Positions 1 to 9,235 of a stretch of 51,370 nt of DNA are shown in pieces (the first letter of the stretch is position 1; the number at the start of each line of letters is the position of its first letter). Made by a program: the position numbers and the translations under genes. This DNA is from Bacteroidota bacterium (GTDB lineage: Bacteria > Bacteroidota > Bacteroidia > Cytophagales > Cytophagaceae), in the NCBI GenBank assembly GCA_023391415.1, contig JAEWAY010000019.1, positions 1-51,370 on the forward strand, given 5' to 3'. The notes beneath the pieces were generated by a model that searched no databases, was not told the DNA's origin, and saw only the letters and a list, made by a program, of their open reading frames with translations.

Positions 1-111
1 AACGCCGACAGAGTTCCTGTTGAAACATGGAAAACTCTCCGAGTTTCCCACATTACAACAGGATAGCAATAATAATTCTAATTGGAATTATTTAGTTTTG
101 AATGTAGCTAG

Positions 112-450
112 GTAAGGGAAGATTACAACACTATTGCTCAACAAGTTTACATTCCTCCGATAAAGACTTTTTCACAGAAAGTAATTTTCGGAGTCAGAGT
201 AAATGAAATTATTGACAAAGTTGATGTAAGGGGCTTTAGTTACGAAACACTTGAAGGGCATGTTGAAAAAGGTATTTCTATATTTACAGTTCAGCAACTT
301 GAGAATAGACTGATTTTTAAAATTCAAACTTATTCGATACCTGCGAACATTTTGACCAGATTGGTTGGACCAGTCTTTTCTGTTCCATACCAGACTTTTT
401 GCACCAAGACAGCTTTGAAAAATGTAAAACGACAAATAGAAAATCAATAA
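112..450 (+). pseudogene. DUF1990 (UPF0548)-like C-terminal fragment without a start
   Basis: The frame is open from just after a TAG at 109-111 to a TAA and gives about 112 residues with no ATG, GTG or TTG near its beginning. The translation contains LEGHVEKGISIFTV, an FKIQTYSIPANILTRL stretch and a C-terminal end ALKNVKRQIENQ. This resembles the C-terminal part of DUF1990 (UPF0548) proteins, a family of unknown function with full-length members near 170-190 residues. The N-terminal half is missing. The bases upstream (1-111) hold a different short open frame ending in TAG at 64-66 that I cannot assign. Either the gene is truncated and decayed, or a frameshift separates it from its start. 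The family call comes from recall of the motif, not a search. Confidence 0.5.
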
Positions 451-508
451 ATAAACGCTTTTTGGCGCTATTTGATAGACTTGATTATAATGCAAAGCGC
501 TTTATTCA

Positions 509-3049
509 TTAAATTTTTATAATCTTTTGATATACGTTTTGCTTTTCATTGGTGATAGAAATGAAATATACTCCTTGAGGAAGCATGCTCAAATCTATTC
601 TTCGATTGGTATTTGAGGGGACAGGTTCAAGAAAAAGCCTATTCCCAAAACGATCATAAATACTTATAGTAGAGATTGAAATATCACCAGAAATCTCAAC
701 AAAATCAGATGTTGGGTTTGGAAAAGCAGTTATTGAATTATTTATTCCCTGATCTGAAATGGTAGTTACCTTGTCTACGACAAACGTAGCCTCATCGGAC
801 CAATCACTCCATTTTAAGTTTTGATCACGATATCTGACTCGCCAACCATATGTCGCTCCTTGTAGGAGGGGAGTGGTAACTTGATAGGTTTGTAAGTCGA
901 TACCAGCATTTTTGTCAATAGGTATATAATCGGGATAGCCAGATGATTGAAAAATATTTTCATAGTCACGCGTATTGTCAATTATCGGCGATGTATAGTC
1001 TCCGGGGAGGCTTGTGAGTTGAAATTGAGAAGACATTACGCCATCTACTCCTGAGAATGCTGAAGCGGTCAAAGTTGGTGATAAAGCGCTAATTCCCTTT
1101 GGATCTACAGCAATCGGTTGATCAGGACGCGCCTGATTTCGGATACCATGATACGTATCCGCGATAACGGCGGTTGTGTTATAAGCATTGGAACTGCCCA
1201 GACTATACATGGTAGCTGTATATTTTTTCGCGTCCATATCTATATCGATAATCGAATAATGAGAGCCCTCTAGCGTTCGGTGAGTTTGCGCCCAGTCTGT
1301 CGCGTCGGGATAGTCGGTCCAAAAGTCAAGCCAGCCGCCACCGCCACCAGTTATTAAGGTTCGAAAGTCAACGTTGTCGGCGTTGCTTGATTTTATTACT
1401 CCCCTTTCATAGTTATGCGAGTGCCCATGACTTATCATGGCTACCTTTGAGTATTTTCCTAAAATAGGATAGACAGTATTTTGAATCCAGGAATCATTCG
1501 CGACTTGCCACATTTCACTTCTCCCCGGATGATGGGAATTGACAAAAACAAAGTCTGTCAGCGGATCGTTTTGAGCTATAATTAGCTGATTCTCTAGCCA
1601 GGTAGACTGGGTGTTATTCCTATGGCTCTCAGAGTTTAATGTAATAAACATTGTGTTGCCTAGCATAAAGGAATAGTATTTTTCATTGAGAACAGGATCA
1701 TTCGGGAAAGCGGAAAAATCATCGTATTTAAGAAATTGATAATAAAGAGCAGGAGGATTGGTATATAAGTCATGATTGCCCATAGTACACATAAAAGGAA
1801 CAGAGCCGCTAACCGGAGTGATATAGGAACTATAGAATGTTTTTAATTCGTCTATGCTCGCGTTTTGAAAAACATCTCCATTGTTAATTATACATGAAAC
1901 TTTTTCATACCACGTGTCGCCATATAACTCGATGAATTTGTTTTTCATAGAAGTTAAAACAGCGGTCGCGTTTCTATCCGAACCAATATGCGTATCGCTG
2001 TATAATCCAAAAATAACATGTCCGCCCGGGGTATTGGCTGTGGGTGGCGTATGAAAAGGAGTAATAGCGGAGGAGTCCGTGCCGCTTACGCATCTGTAAT
2101 AATAGGTGGTATGGGGAGTCAGATTGTTTAACTGAACTGTATGCCAGGTATATGATGAAATAGATTCGTATGATCCGCTTTTTGCAAGATGAAGCTCGTT
2201 TTGAGATGTTCCATAAATAACCTTGGTTTCTGTAGTTTGATTTGATATCCAGCTAATATATATTGAGGAGGAAGTGGGTGTTTGTAAGAATGGTTTAATG
2301 GGATAGGAAAACGCGGGTTCGACATAATATCCTCCCATAGTATTAATTTCGTTATTACTTAAGGCTCTATCCCAGACCGCTATGGCGGAACAACTTAATG
2401 AGGCGTTTTCATTGTCGTCATCCGCGAAAAAGAAAAAAGGAGTTTCATTGGTGGGAAGAGAAAATCTGCCATCCATAGCCTGAGCTCTCATATCCATATC
2501 GAGCATACCGTCTATATATATTTTCCAGGAGCCCGATAGGGCGTTATTATCACATACCAATACAATTCGCGTCCATTGCTCTGGAGTTAAGGACTTGGAT
2601 GAATATCCGATAGCCCCTATTCCTACTTTTCCACTTGTGTTGATGAATAAATCGCCATCATCCGCGTTGGCGGAAGCGCCTGTTTGAAGTAAACTATACC
2701 AGGAGCCGGTATTTGGTATTTTTATATCAAACATGATGGTATATGTATTTACCCTGGAGCCACCACCATTCGCTGAAAGATTTGGCGTACAGGCTAAAAA
2801 ATTTAATGGGGAGGCTCGTGGTGTAACAATGGCTTTATCATTATGAAAAAAGCCGGACGACACTATCGGAGCAACTCCGTTTACTACTAATGGATTTTTG
2901 AAAGAACTGCTATCATACCATACATCGTTTGGATTATCAAAAGACCAATATCCTTTAATGTCCGTCCATCGCGACATGAAAAACTGATTCTGAGCGATCG
3001 CTGTAGTATACAAAAAGCAGTTTAGCAGCAAAATAAACAGTGACTTCAT
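509..3049 (-). CDS. Secreted LamG / calcineurin-like metallophosphoesterase with T9SS type A sorting domain
   Basis: An 846-residue exported protein. Residues 1-20 are a signal peptide ending AIAQ. Residues about 30-240 look like a LamG/concanavalin A-like sandwich. Residues 250-335 form a fibronectin-like domain of the kind found before purple acid phosphatase domains. Residues 345-605 are a calcineurin-like phosphoesterase with the metal-site blocks SDTHIG (D352, H354), GD (D392), GNHD (425-427), H506 and HGHSH (541-545). After another fibronectin-like segment, residues 770-846 are a T9SS type A C-terminal sorting domain (FPNPTSDFVEISG, YDRFG, LPQGVYFISI). The product is expected to be exported by T9SS to the surface or medium and to hydrolyse phosphate esters; the substrate is unknown. 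The gene stands alone, with no clear promoter visible upstream. Confidence 0.9.
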   Translation of the reverse strand: MKSLFILLLNCFLYTTAIAQNQFFMSRWTDIKGYWSFDNPNDVWYDSSSFKNPLVVNGVAPIVSSGFFHNDKAIVTPRASPLNFLACTPNLSANGGGSRVNTYTIMFDIKIPNTGSWYSLLQTGASANADDGDLFINTSGKVGIGAIGYSSKSLTPEQWTRIVLVCDNNALSGSWKIYIDGMLDMDMRAQAMDGRFSLPTNETPFFFFADDDNENASLSCSAIAVWDRALSNNEINTMGGYYVEPAFSYPIKPFLQTPTSSSIYISWISNQTTETKVIYGTSQNELHLAKSGSYESISSYTWHTVQLNNLTPHTTYYYRCVSGTDSSAITPFHTPPTANTPGGHVIFGLYSDTHIGSDRNATAVLTSMKNKFIELYGDTWYEKVSCIINNGDVFQNASIDELKTFYSSYITPVSGSVPFMCTMGNHDLYTNPPALYYQFLKYDDFSAFPNDPVLNEKYYSFMLGNTMFITLNSESHRNNTQSTWLENQLIIAQNDPLTDFVFVNSHHPGRSEMWQVANDSWIQNTVYPILGKYSKVAMISHGHSHNYERGVIKSSNADNVDFRTLITGGGGGWLDFWTDYPDATDWAQTHRTLEGSHYSIIDIDMDAKKYTATMYSLGSSNAYNTTAVIADTYHGIRNQARPDQPIAVDPKGISALSPTLTASAFSGVDGVMSSQFQLTSLPGDYTSPIIDNTRDYENIFQSSGYPDYIPIDKNAGIDLQTYQVTTPLLQGATYGWRVRYRDQNLKWSDWSDEATFVVDKVTTISDQGINNSITAFPNPTSDFVEISGDISISTISIYDRFGNRLFLEPVPSNTNRRIDLSMLPQGVYFISITNEKQNVYQKIIKI

Positions 3050-3345
3050 TTACAAATTAATATTGGTGGAATCTCTGAATTACATTCTAATGAAGCGGTC
3101 TGAAATACCAGGTAATTTCAAAAATCATCTATCCGCTTAGTCGTCTTGGTAATGACATGACAGATCTAGTACTATTTTTGATGCTATATTACTGATAGTT
3201 ATAGCCAAAGTAATTATTGGTAATACGTGCTTTTATATTTTTTGTTAGGATTAGGCATTTATTTCCATATGGTAAGCTTAGCCGGAAAATTAAAAATATT
3301 GGCCATTCGCGAATGGCTATAAATTAAACCCATATGTTGATAATT

Positions 3346-3388
3346 AAAAACCTCCATGGTATAAAAGATTTGGAGGTTTCTTTTTTTT
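3346..3388. terminator. Hairpin with T-runs on both sides
   Basis: The arms AAAAACCTCC (3346-3355) and GGAGGTTTCTT (3372 onward) pair around a loop of about 16 bases. A run of eight T follows on the + strand and TTTTTAATT follows on the - strand. It could act in either direction, backing up the leuS terminator just to its right. Confidence 0.55.
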
Positions 3389-3400
3389 CTACAGTATCAA

Positions 3401-3447
3401 AAAAATACGGACGGCCATTGCTCCGGGTAGAGGATACGGCCGTCCGT
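3401..3447 (-). terminator. Intrinsic terminator of leuS
   Basis: ACGGACGGCC (3407-3416) pairs perfectly with GGCCGTCCGT (3438-3447) around a 21-base loop. Read on the - strand, the stem is followed by ATTTTTTTGAT. It lies 20 bases past the leuS stop codon. Confidence 0.8.
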
Positions 3448-3468
3448 GTCAGTATGCGAAAGCGGACG

Positions 3469-6243
3469 CTAGATCACTACATTGATAATACGATCGCGTA
3501 CCACGATCATTTTTTTCGGCTCCTGACCATTTAGCCATTTCTGTACTTCGGCGGAGTCCAATACCGTTTTCTTGATCGCGTCTTCGTCCATATCGACCGG
3601 CAGGGTGAGCTTGGCCCGCATTTTTCCGTTGATAGAGACCGGATATTCGAAGCTGTCTTCCGACAGGTATTCTTCTTTCCATTGTGGATAGCGAGCCGTG
3701 CTGACGCTGTCGGTATTGCCCAGTTTAGACCACAGCTCTTCCGCGATATGCGGAGCGTAAGGAGACAAAGCTATTACCAGCGGCTCAAGTATGGCTTTCT
3801 TGTCGCATTTGAGCGAAGACAGTTCGTTGACGCATATCATGAAGGTACTCACAGAAGTATTGAACGAATGCCGTTCGATATCTTCCTCTATCTTGCGCAG
3901 GGTTTTGTGCAATACCTTCAATTCATCACGGCTCGGTTCAGATGTCTGTACGGCAAAGTTGCCGGCTTCGTCATGAAAGAGGTTCCAGAACTTCCTCAAA
4001 AACTTGAATACCCCGTCAATGCCATTGGTATTCCAGGGTTTGAACTGCTCCAGCGGGCCAAGAAACATTTCATACATCCTCAGGGTATCGGCGCCATACT
4101 TAGCGACAATATCGTCGGGATTGACTACATTGAACTTGGACTTGGACATTTTTTCCACTTCCGACCCGCAGATGTATTTGCCATTTTCCAGTTCAAATGT
4201 AGCGTCGTTAAACTCGGGGCGCCATTTTTTGAAAGCTTCCAGATCTAGCTGGTCATTGTCTACCAGCGATACGTCTACATGCAGAGCGGTTGTCTCATAG
4301 TTTTTGCGCAAACCACGCGATACAAATTTGTTGGTGCCGGCTACGCGATACGCAAAACTGGAGCGTCCCTGGATCATTCCCTGATTGATCAGCTTCCGGA
4401 AAGGCTCTTCGCTGGATACAAATCCCAGGTCGAACAAAAACTTGTTCCAGAAGCGCGAATACAATAAATGTCCGGTAGCGTGTTCGGAACCTCCGATATA
4501 GAGGTCTACCTGATCCCAGTACCGCACGCTTTCCTTATCCGCGAACTCTCGCTGGTTGTCGGGATCCATATAGCGTAGATAGTACCAGCTCGATCCGGCC
4601 CAGCCCGGCATGGTGTTCAGCTCGTAGGGATAACCTTCTTTGGTATGCCAGCCCTGTGCTCTGCCCAGCGGAGGATCTCCGCTTTCAGTAGGCTTGTATT
4701 CGCCGATTTCAGGCAGCTCAAGCGGCAACTGATTCAAGCTCAATACTTCCGGGATATCGTTTTTATAATATACAGGAATCGGTTCACCCCAATAACGCTG
4801 GCGGCTAAAGATCGAATCCCTGATCCTGTAATTGACCTTACGGACTCCCGTTCCTTTCTCTTCGATGAAAGCGATCGCTTTTTCGATCGCTTCGGGCACT
4901 GGCAGACCATTAAGGAAACCGGAATTGATCATGATCCCTTTTTTCGGATCAAAATCTTCCTGAGTAATATCTGTTCCCGCGCCTTCCTGCACTTTGATGA
5001 TCGGCAGACCAAAATGACTGGCGAAACCGTAATCGCGCGTATCGGATGAAGGAACCGCCATAACCACCCCTGTACCGTACCCAGCCAATACATAGTCCGC
5101 GATCCAGATAGGCACTCGTTCACTATTGAACGGGTTAATGGCGTAGCTTCCGGTAAACTGTCCGGAAATGGTTTTGGTATCGCTCATACGATCTCTTTCC
5201 GACCGGTTTTTGGCCTTTTCGACATAGGTCTCTACTTCGGCGCGGTATTCATCCGTAGTAAGTTGAGGTATATACTCATGCTCAGGCGCGATGGCGATAT
5301 AGGTTACGCCAAAGGTTGTATCGATACGGGTTGTAAATACTTTCAGGTCCAAGGCGCCATCTTCCGTCTTAAAAGTCAGTTCGGCGCCAACGGATTTTCC
5401 GATCCAGTTGCGCTGCATATCTTTCATCGGTTCCGACCACTCCAGGGTATCCAGGCCTTTCAGCAGGCGTTCGGCGTAAGCGGTAATCCGCATATTCCAC
5501 TGGCGCATTTTCCTGCGCTCTACCGGATAGCCTCCGCGCTCTGATACTCCGTCTTTGACTTCTTCGTTGGCCAGTACGGTACCCAATCGCGGGCACCAGT
5601 TTACCATGGTATCGGCCAGATAAGTCAGACGATATTTCAGCAACATGTCGCTTTTCGCCTTTTCATCCATTGCCTTCCATTCCGAGGCGCTGAAAAGAGG
5701 CGTATCTTCATCTGTAGCCGCGTCGATATTTTTATTTCCCTCTTTTTCAAAAACCGTTACCAGTTCGCCGATCGGTTTCGCCTTATCGGCGCGTTTATCG
5801 TACCACGCGTCAAAAAGAAGAGTAAAGATCCATTGCGTCCATTTATAGTAGGAGGGATCGCTGGTTCTGACCTCCCTGTTCCAGTCAAAGGAAAAACCTA
5901 TATCGCGAAGCTGCTCCTTGTATCGGGCGATATTCTGCTCTGTCGTAATGGCCGGATGTTGACCGGTTTGTACCGCATACTGCTCGGCGGGCAGACCAAA
6001 TGAATCAAAACCCATAGGATGCAGTACGTTGAATCCTTTAATCCGCTTGTAGCGCGCCACAATATCCGAAGCGATGTACCCCAGCGGATGCCCTACGTGC
6101 AGTCCGGCTCCCGAGGGATAGGGAAACATGTCCAGCACATAATACTTGGGCAGGGAAAAATCCTTTTTCGCCTTAAAAGTTTCGTTCCGTTCCCAATACT
6201 CTTGCCACTTCTTCTCAACTTCCTGAAAATTATATTCCGCCAT
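3469..6243 (-). CDS. leuS: Leucyl-tRNA synthetase
   Basis: Class I aminoacyl-tRNA synthetase that charges tRNA-Leu in the cytoplasm. With the start at MAEYNFQEVEKKWQ the protein has 924 residues, slightly longer than the usual 860-880 because of an insertion before the KMSKS loop, a feature I associate with Bacteroidota LeuS. The HIGH-type signature is HVGHPLGY near residue 57, within YPSGAGLHVGH. The KMSKS motif is intact (EKMSKSKFN). The CP1 editing region contains TTFGVTYIAIAPEH. The C-terminal anticodon-binding part ends in a small domain with INGKMRAKL. A longer reading from an upstream ATG adds nine residues unlike the family, so the shorter start is preferred. The gene is monocistronic, ends in a strong terminator and diverges from a histidine kinase gene. 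Confidence 0.98.
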   Translation of the reverse strand: MAEYNFQEVEKKWQEYWERNETFKAKKDFSLPKYYVLDMFPYPSGAGLHVGHPLGYIASDIVARYKRIKGFNVLHPMGFDSFGLPAEQYAVQTGQHPAITTEQNIARYKEQLRDIGFSFDWNREVRTSDPSYYKWTQWIFTLLFDAWYDKRADKAKPIGELVTVFEKEGNKNIDAATDEDTPLFSASEWKAMDEKAKSDMLLKYRLTYLADTMVNWCPRLGTVLANEEVKDGVSERGGYPVERRKMRQWNMRITAYAERLLKGLDTLEWSEPMKDMQRNWIGKSVGAELTFKTEDGALDLKVFTTRIDTTFGVTYIAIAPEHEYIPQLTTDEYRAEVETYVEKAKNRSERDRMSDTKTISGQFTGSYAINPFNSERVPIWIADYVLAGYGTGVVMAVPSSDTRDYGFASHFGLPIIKVQEGAGTDITQEDFDPKKGIMINSGFLNGLPVPEAIEKAIAFIEEKGTGVRKVNYRIRDSIFSRQRYWGEPIPVYYKNDIPEVLSLNQLPLELPEIGEYKPTESGDPPLGRAQGWHTKEGYPYELNTMPGWAGSSWYYLRYMDPDNQREFADKESVRYWDQVDLYIGGSEHATGHLLYSRFWNKFLFDLGFVSSEEPFRKLINQGMIQGRSSFAYRVAGTNKFVSRGLRKNYETTALHVDVSLVDNDQLDLEAFKKWRPEFNDATFELENGKYICGSEVEKMSKSKFNVVNPDDIVAKYGADTLRMYEMFLGPLEQFKPWNTNGIDGVFKFLRKFWNLFHDEAGNFAVQTSEPSRDELKVLHKTLRKIEEDIERHSFNTSVSTFMICVNELSSLKCDKKAILEPLVIALSPYAPHIAEELWSKLGNTDSVSTARYPQWKEEYLSEDSFEYPVSINGKMRAKLTLPVDMDEDAIKKTVLDSAEVQKWLNGQEPKKMIVVRDRIINVVI

Positions 6244-6288
6244 ACTGAATTTTATGATTTGAAACGGCAAAATTAAACGTTTTTGAAG

Positions 6289-6302
6289 AAAACACGTGTT
6301 TT
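6289..6302. promoter_or_regulatory. 14-base perfect palindrome in the leuS / histidine kinase divergent region
   Basis: AAAACACGTGTTTT is self-complementary with an ACACGTGT core. It sits 34 bases upstream of the histidine kinase start and 46 bases upstream of the leuS start, the only gap between the two divergent genes. That position suits a dimeric DNA-binding protein, but no factor can be named. Confidence 0.35.
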
Positions 6303-6335
6303 ATTTCTTAAAATAGCGACTTAACTTATTGAGAT

Positions 6336-8228
6336 TTGAAAATTTTTGATGTTGACCGGTTAAAAGACCTGAAACTGGTATACAAGCTTACTATCGCCTA
6401 TCTTCTTTTAGGTATTCTGACTGTTTTTCTTGTCGCGTATGTTTCTTATCATTCGATCGAAAAAGCGATTTCTGCGCGGACTTTTGATCAATTATCTTCG
6501 ATCAATATTCTGAAAAAAAATCAATTGGAAATATATTTTGAACGAAAGACGCTGATGCTGGAGCGCCTCGCCTCTGGTGAAGAGACACTAGAGTGCTATC
6601 GGGACAACAAAGTCGGACCGGCTTTTGGTCGCTATCTGGAGTTTATTCAGGAAAACGCGCGCTTCGAATCCATTTTATTACTGGACACCGCCGGGAAGGT
6701 GGTTTGTCATGAAAAATCCGAATTAGGTAAAATATTGATAAGCAATACGGAGAATGGTCATCTGGCCCGGTTTTTGGACTTCTGCAAAAAGAAGGGAACG
6801 ATCAGGGATTTTACAGGGAAACTAAATGATATTCCAGATAAAATTCTGATTCTTACAGGAGTTCCCGTGTTTGACGCCAACCGGGAGTTGGTGGGTATAT
6901 TGCTGGCCGCTAGCCGTCCCGACGACCTGACCTCGCTGATCTACGAAAGAACGGGGCTCGGTGAAACCGGAGAATCCTATATTGTGGGAAGCAATTTGCA
7001 TATGCGTTCTCAATCCAGGTTTTTTCCTGAAAAGCGACCCGCGCGGGTAGAAGTCAATACCTCCGCCGCCCGTCTGGCTTTGGAAGGCTATAGTGGCATT
7101 GAGATTATCAACGATTATCGGGGAGTCGCGGCGCTGAGTGTATACAGACCTATTGATATTGATGGAGTACGATGGGCTATTATTTCCGAGATAGATAAGG
7201 GAGAAGCTTTGCGGCCCATCTATTTGCTGCGAACACAGATGATTATCGTTGGCTGTCTCATTACCCTTGTGTTTTTTACAATTACCTCTTATCTGGCCAG
7301 AAAAATAGCGAATCCGATCGTGCAGCTCAAAAATCTGCTAAATAAAGCGGCTCGGGGCGTCATACCGGATAAGGTGCCTTCACCGGAAGCCATGGACGAA
7401 ATAGGGGAGATGAATCTGGCTACCACCCGGCTGATTCGGGCGCTTGAGCAGACGTCCGATTTCGCCTATGAAATCGGCAATGGAAACTTTAATAAGGATT
7501 ATCAGCCATTGAGTTCGGAAGATGTACTCGGACATTCGCTGATTCAGATGCGGGATAAGCTTAAGGTTTTGACAGAGAATGAAATAAAACTGCTCAAGGA
7601 AAATAGCTTAAAGCTTATCGAAGGTCAGGAAGTGGAGCGTAAGCGAATCTCCAGAGAATTGCATGATGGTCTAGGGCAGTTGCTGACCGCTACTCGCTTT
7701 CGTCTGGGAGACATAAAAGACAATATGGAAGTAAAGGTTGAGGTAAAGAAACTGCTGGATGAAACACTTTTTGAAGTACGGCGCATCTCCAACAACCTGA
7801 TGCCTTCGGTACTTATCGACTTTGGTCTGCGGGCGGGCCTTGAAAGGTTGGCTGGTCAGATCGAGGAAACAAGCGGAGTAAAAGTGTCGCTGCTGTATGA
7901 AGACGAACATGGTGGCGCTTCCCAATTGCCTTTCGATGTCACCACCAATGTATACCGGATTATTCAGGAAGCTCTCAACAATATGGTCAAATACGCTGAA
8001 GCGACAGAAGCGGAAGTAGCTATTTTCGAAAGTAGTGAAAACATTATTGTCGAAATCGCGGATAATGGCAAGGGCTTTGAAGTGAACTGGAGTACGGAGA
8101 CCAGAGGATTAAAAAACATGAAGGAACGGGTCAATATCCTTAAGGGGACTTTCGATATTAAGTCTCAGCCGGGAAAAGGCGCGGTAATATTTTGTGAAAT
8201 ACCTATATTGAATAAAAAGAATGAATAA
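6336..8228 (+). CDS. NarL-family sensor histidine kinase with extracytoplasmic sensor domain
   Basis: A 630-residue membrane sensor kinase. Helices at 14-36 and 302-321 enclose an extracytoplasmic sensor of about 265 residues, of double-Cache appearance. A HAMP linker follows (about 322-375), then a dimerisation/phosphoacceptor region of the HisKA_3 type with RELHDGLGQ (H443), and a HATPase domain with N-box QEALNN (544-549) and DNGKGF (576-581). The domain order matches NarX/DesK-type kinases that pair with LuxR-type regulators. The start is TTG; no ATG lies before the first membrane helix. The gene overlaps the response regulator by 8 nt, so the two form one operon and surely a cognate pair. 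The ligand is unknown. Confidence 0.93.
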   Translation: MKIFDVDRLKDLKLVYKLTIAYLLLGILTVFLVAYVSYHSIEKAISARTFDQLSSINILKKNQLEIYFERKTLMLERLASGEETLECYRDNKVGPAFGRYLEFIQENARFESILLLDTAGKVVCHEKSELGKILISNTENGHLARFLDFCKKKGTIRDFTGKLNDIPDKILILTGVPVFDANRELVGILLAASRPDDLTSLIYERTGLGETGESYIVGSNLHMRSQSRFFPEKRPARVEVNTSAARLALEGYSGIEIINDYRGVAALSVYRPIDIDGVRWAIISEIDKGEALRPIYLLRTQMIIVGCLITLVFFTITSYLARKIANPIVQLKNLLNKAARGVIPDKVPSPEAMDEIGEMNLATTRLIRALEQTSDFAYEIGNGNFNKDYQPLSSEDVLGHSLIQMRDKLKVLTENEIKLLKENSLKLIEGQEVERKRISRELHDGLGQLLTATRFRLGDIKDNMEVKVEVKKLLDETLFEVRRISNNLMPSVLIDFGLRAGLERLAGQIEETSGVKVSLLYEDEHGGASQLPFDVTTNVYRIIQEALNNMVKYAEATEAEVAIFESSENIIVEIADNGKGFEVNWSTETRGLKNMKERVNILKGTFDIKSQPGKGAVIFCEIPILNKKNE

Positions 8229-8850
8229 ACTAAGAATCTTGCTTGCTGACGATCACAAGCTTTTTAGGGAAGGAATCAGGGCGCTACTCGAAAAATACCA
8301 ACATGTCGAAGTCGTCGGAGAAGCGGAAAATGGTCATCAGGTACTGGATTTGATACAGGAGCTCGCGCCTGACCTCATTCTTATTGATCTGACTATGCCT
8401 GAAATGAATGGATTGGACACGATACCGCAGATCCGCAAGGTACTGCCCTCCATGCATATCATCGTGCTCTCAATGCACGAAGATGGCAATTACATTGTCA
8501 AGAGCATACAAAGTGGAGCCAACGCGTACCTGTTTAAAAATGTCGATGAAGAGGAACTCATGGAAGCGATCAGAAAGGTGGCTATTGGAGAAAAGTATTT
8601 CAACAACAAGGTATCTGAGCTGATGATCGAGACGCTGCGTAAAGGACAGATTGAGGTCAATATTACCGCGCGTGAAAAGGAAATTTTACAACTAGTCGCC
8701 AATGGTTTGAGCACTAAAATGATAGCGGACAGGCTTTTCCTGAGTACCCGGACCGTAGAGACTCATCGAGTCAATATTATGAAAAAACTTAAGGTCAACA
8801 ATACCGCCGAACTGATAAAGAAAGCGGCTGAAATAAATTTACTTGATTAG
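8221..8850 (+). CDS. LuxR/NarL-type response regulator
   Basis: A 209-residue DNA-binding response regulator. The receiver domain (1-120) shows the acidic pair in LLADDH, the phosphoacceptor D56 in LILIDLTMPEMNG, and K106. A LuxR-type helix-turn-helix occupies about 145-209 (TAREKEILQLVANGLSTKMI, RTVETHRVNI). It begins inside the end of the kinase gene and is its partner. The small secreted protein 40 bases downstream may belong to the same transcript or be a target. Confidence 0.96.
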   Translation: MNKLRILLADDHKLFREGIRALLEKYQHVEVVGEAENGHQVLDLIQELAPDLILIDLTMPEMNGLDTIPQIRKVLPSMHIIVLSMHEDGNYIVKSIQSGANAYLFKNVDEEELMEAIRKVAIGEKYFNNKVSELMIETLRKGQIEVNITAREKEILQLVANGLSTKMIADRLFLSTRTVETHRVNIMKKLKVNNTAELIKKAAEINLLD

Positions 8851-8890
8851 TTCCGGGATTATAATTTACCTTTAATAATAAATCATCCGT

Positions 8891-9205
8891 ATGATCCGAG
8901 CATTGTTTGTTGTCATGCTACTAAGCTTTGGAGTTTCAATGGCCTTCGGTCAGAATGAAAATCAATATTCTGGCGATCTCGTCAATCCGGAAACTTCCCA
9001 TCTGAAAGGACCTGAATATAAGAACAGACGATCGGCCTCGAAGTCTGAAAATAACCTGCCCGTATCGGAAACCAGATCGGATATCAGCAAGGGACCGGAA
9101 TATAAAAACCGAAACAGGGGCGAATCTTCAGGAGTCCGGGTAAGGATAAAGCGCTATGACTCTAAAGGACCAAGGTATAAGCGGGACCGTTTCCATAATA
9201 AATAA
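8891..9205 (+). CDS. Small secreted protein with three KGPEYKNR-type repeats
   Basis: A 104-residue basic protein with a signal peptide (residues 1-20, ending AFGQ). The mature part is low in hydrophobics and carries three copies of a short motif: LKGPEYKNRR, SKGPEYKNRN and SKGPRYKRDR, spaced about 35 residues apart. No enzymatic domain is visible and I do not recognise the family. It lies 40 bases behind the response regulator, and the gap contains TACCTTTA (8867-8874), one mismatch from the Bacteroidota -7 consensus, so it may have its own promoter. Repeated Lys-Gly-Pro-Tyr motifs in a secreted peptide would suit a surface, cell-wall or matrix association, but that is a guess. Confidence 0.7.
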   Translation: MIRALFVVMLLSFGVSMAFGQNENQYSGDLVNPETSHLKGPEYKNRRSASKSENNLPVSETRSDISKGPEYKNRNRGESSGVRVRIKRYDSKGPRYKRDRFHNK

Positions 9206-9216
9206 ACTTTTACCGG

Positions 9217-9235
9217 AAAATCCGCGGGATTTTTT
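9217..9235. terminator. Short bidirectional terminator between convergent genes
   Basis: AAAATCC (9217-9223) pairs with GGATTTT (9227-9233) around GCG, and further T residues follow. It fills the 28-base gap between the convergent KGPEYKNR gene and the acyl-CoA ligase gene. Confidence 0.6.

Larger units (their letters stand above)
3050..3468. other. Intergenic region between the phosphoesterase and leuS
   Basis: About 420 bases without a credible gene. The leuS-proximal part carries two terminator hairpins (listed separately). Positions 3302-3317 are a perfect 16-base palindrome with centre CG (GCCATTCGCGAATGGC). The rest is AT-rich and should hold the promoter of the leftward phosphoesterase gene, but I could not pick a convincing TAnnTTTG element. 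Confidence 0.5.

Noticed and set aside
172..495. Leftward 107-residue reading over the DUF1990-like fragment
   Set aside because: The opposite strand carries a recognisable protein pattern; this frame has the composition of antisense translation.
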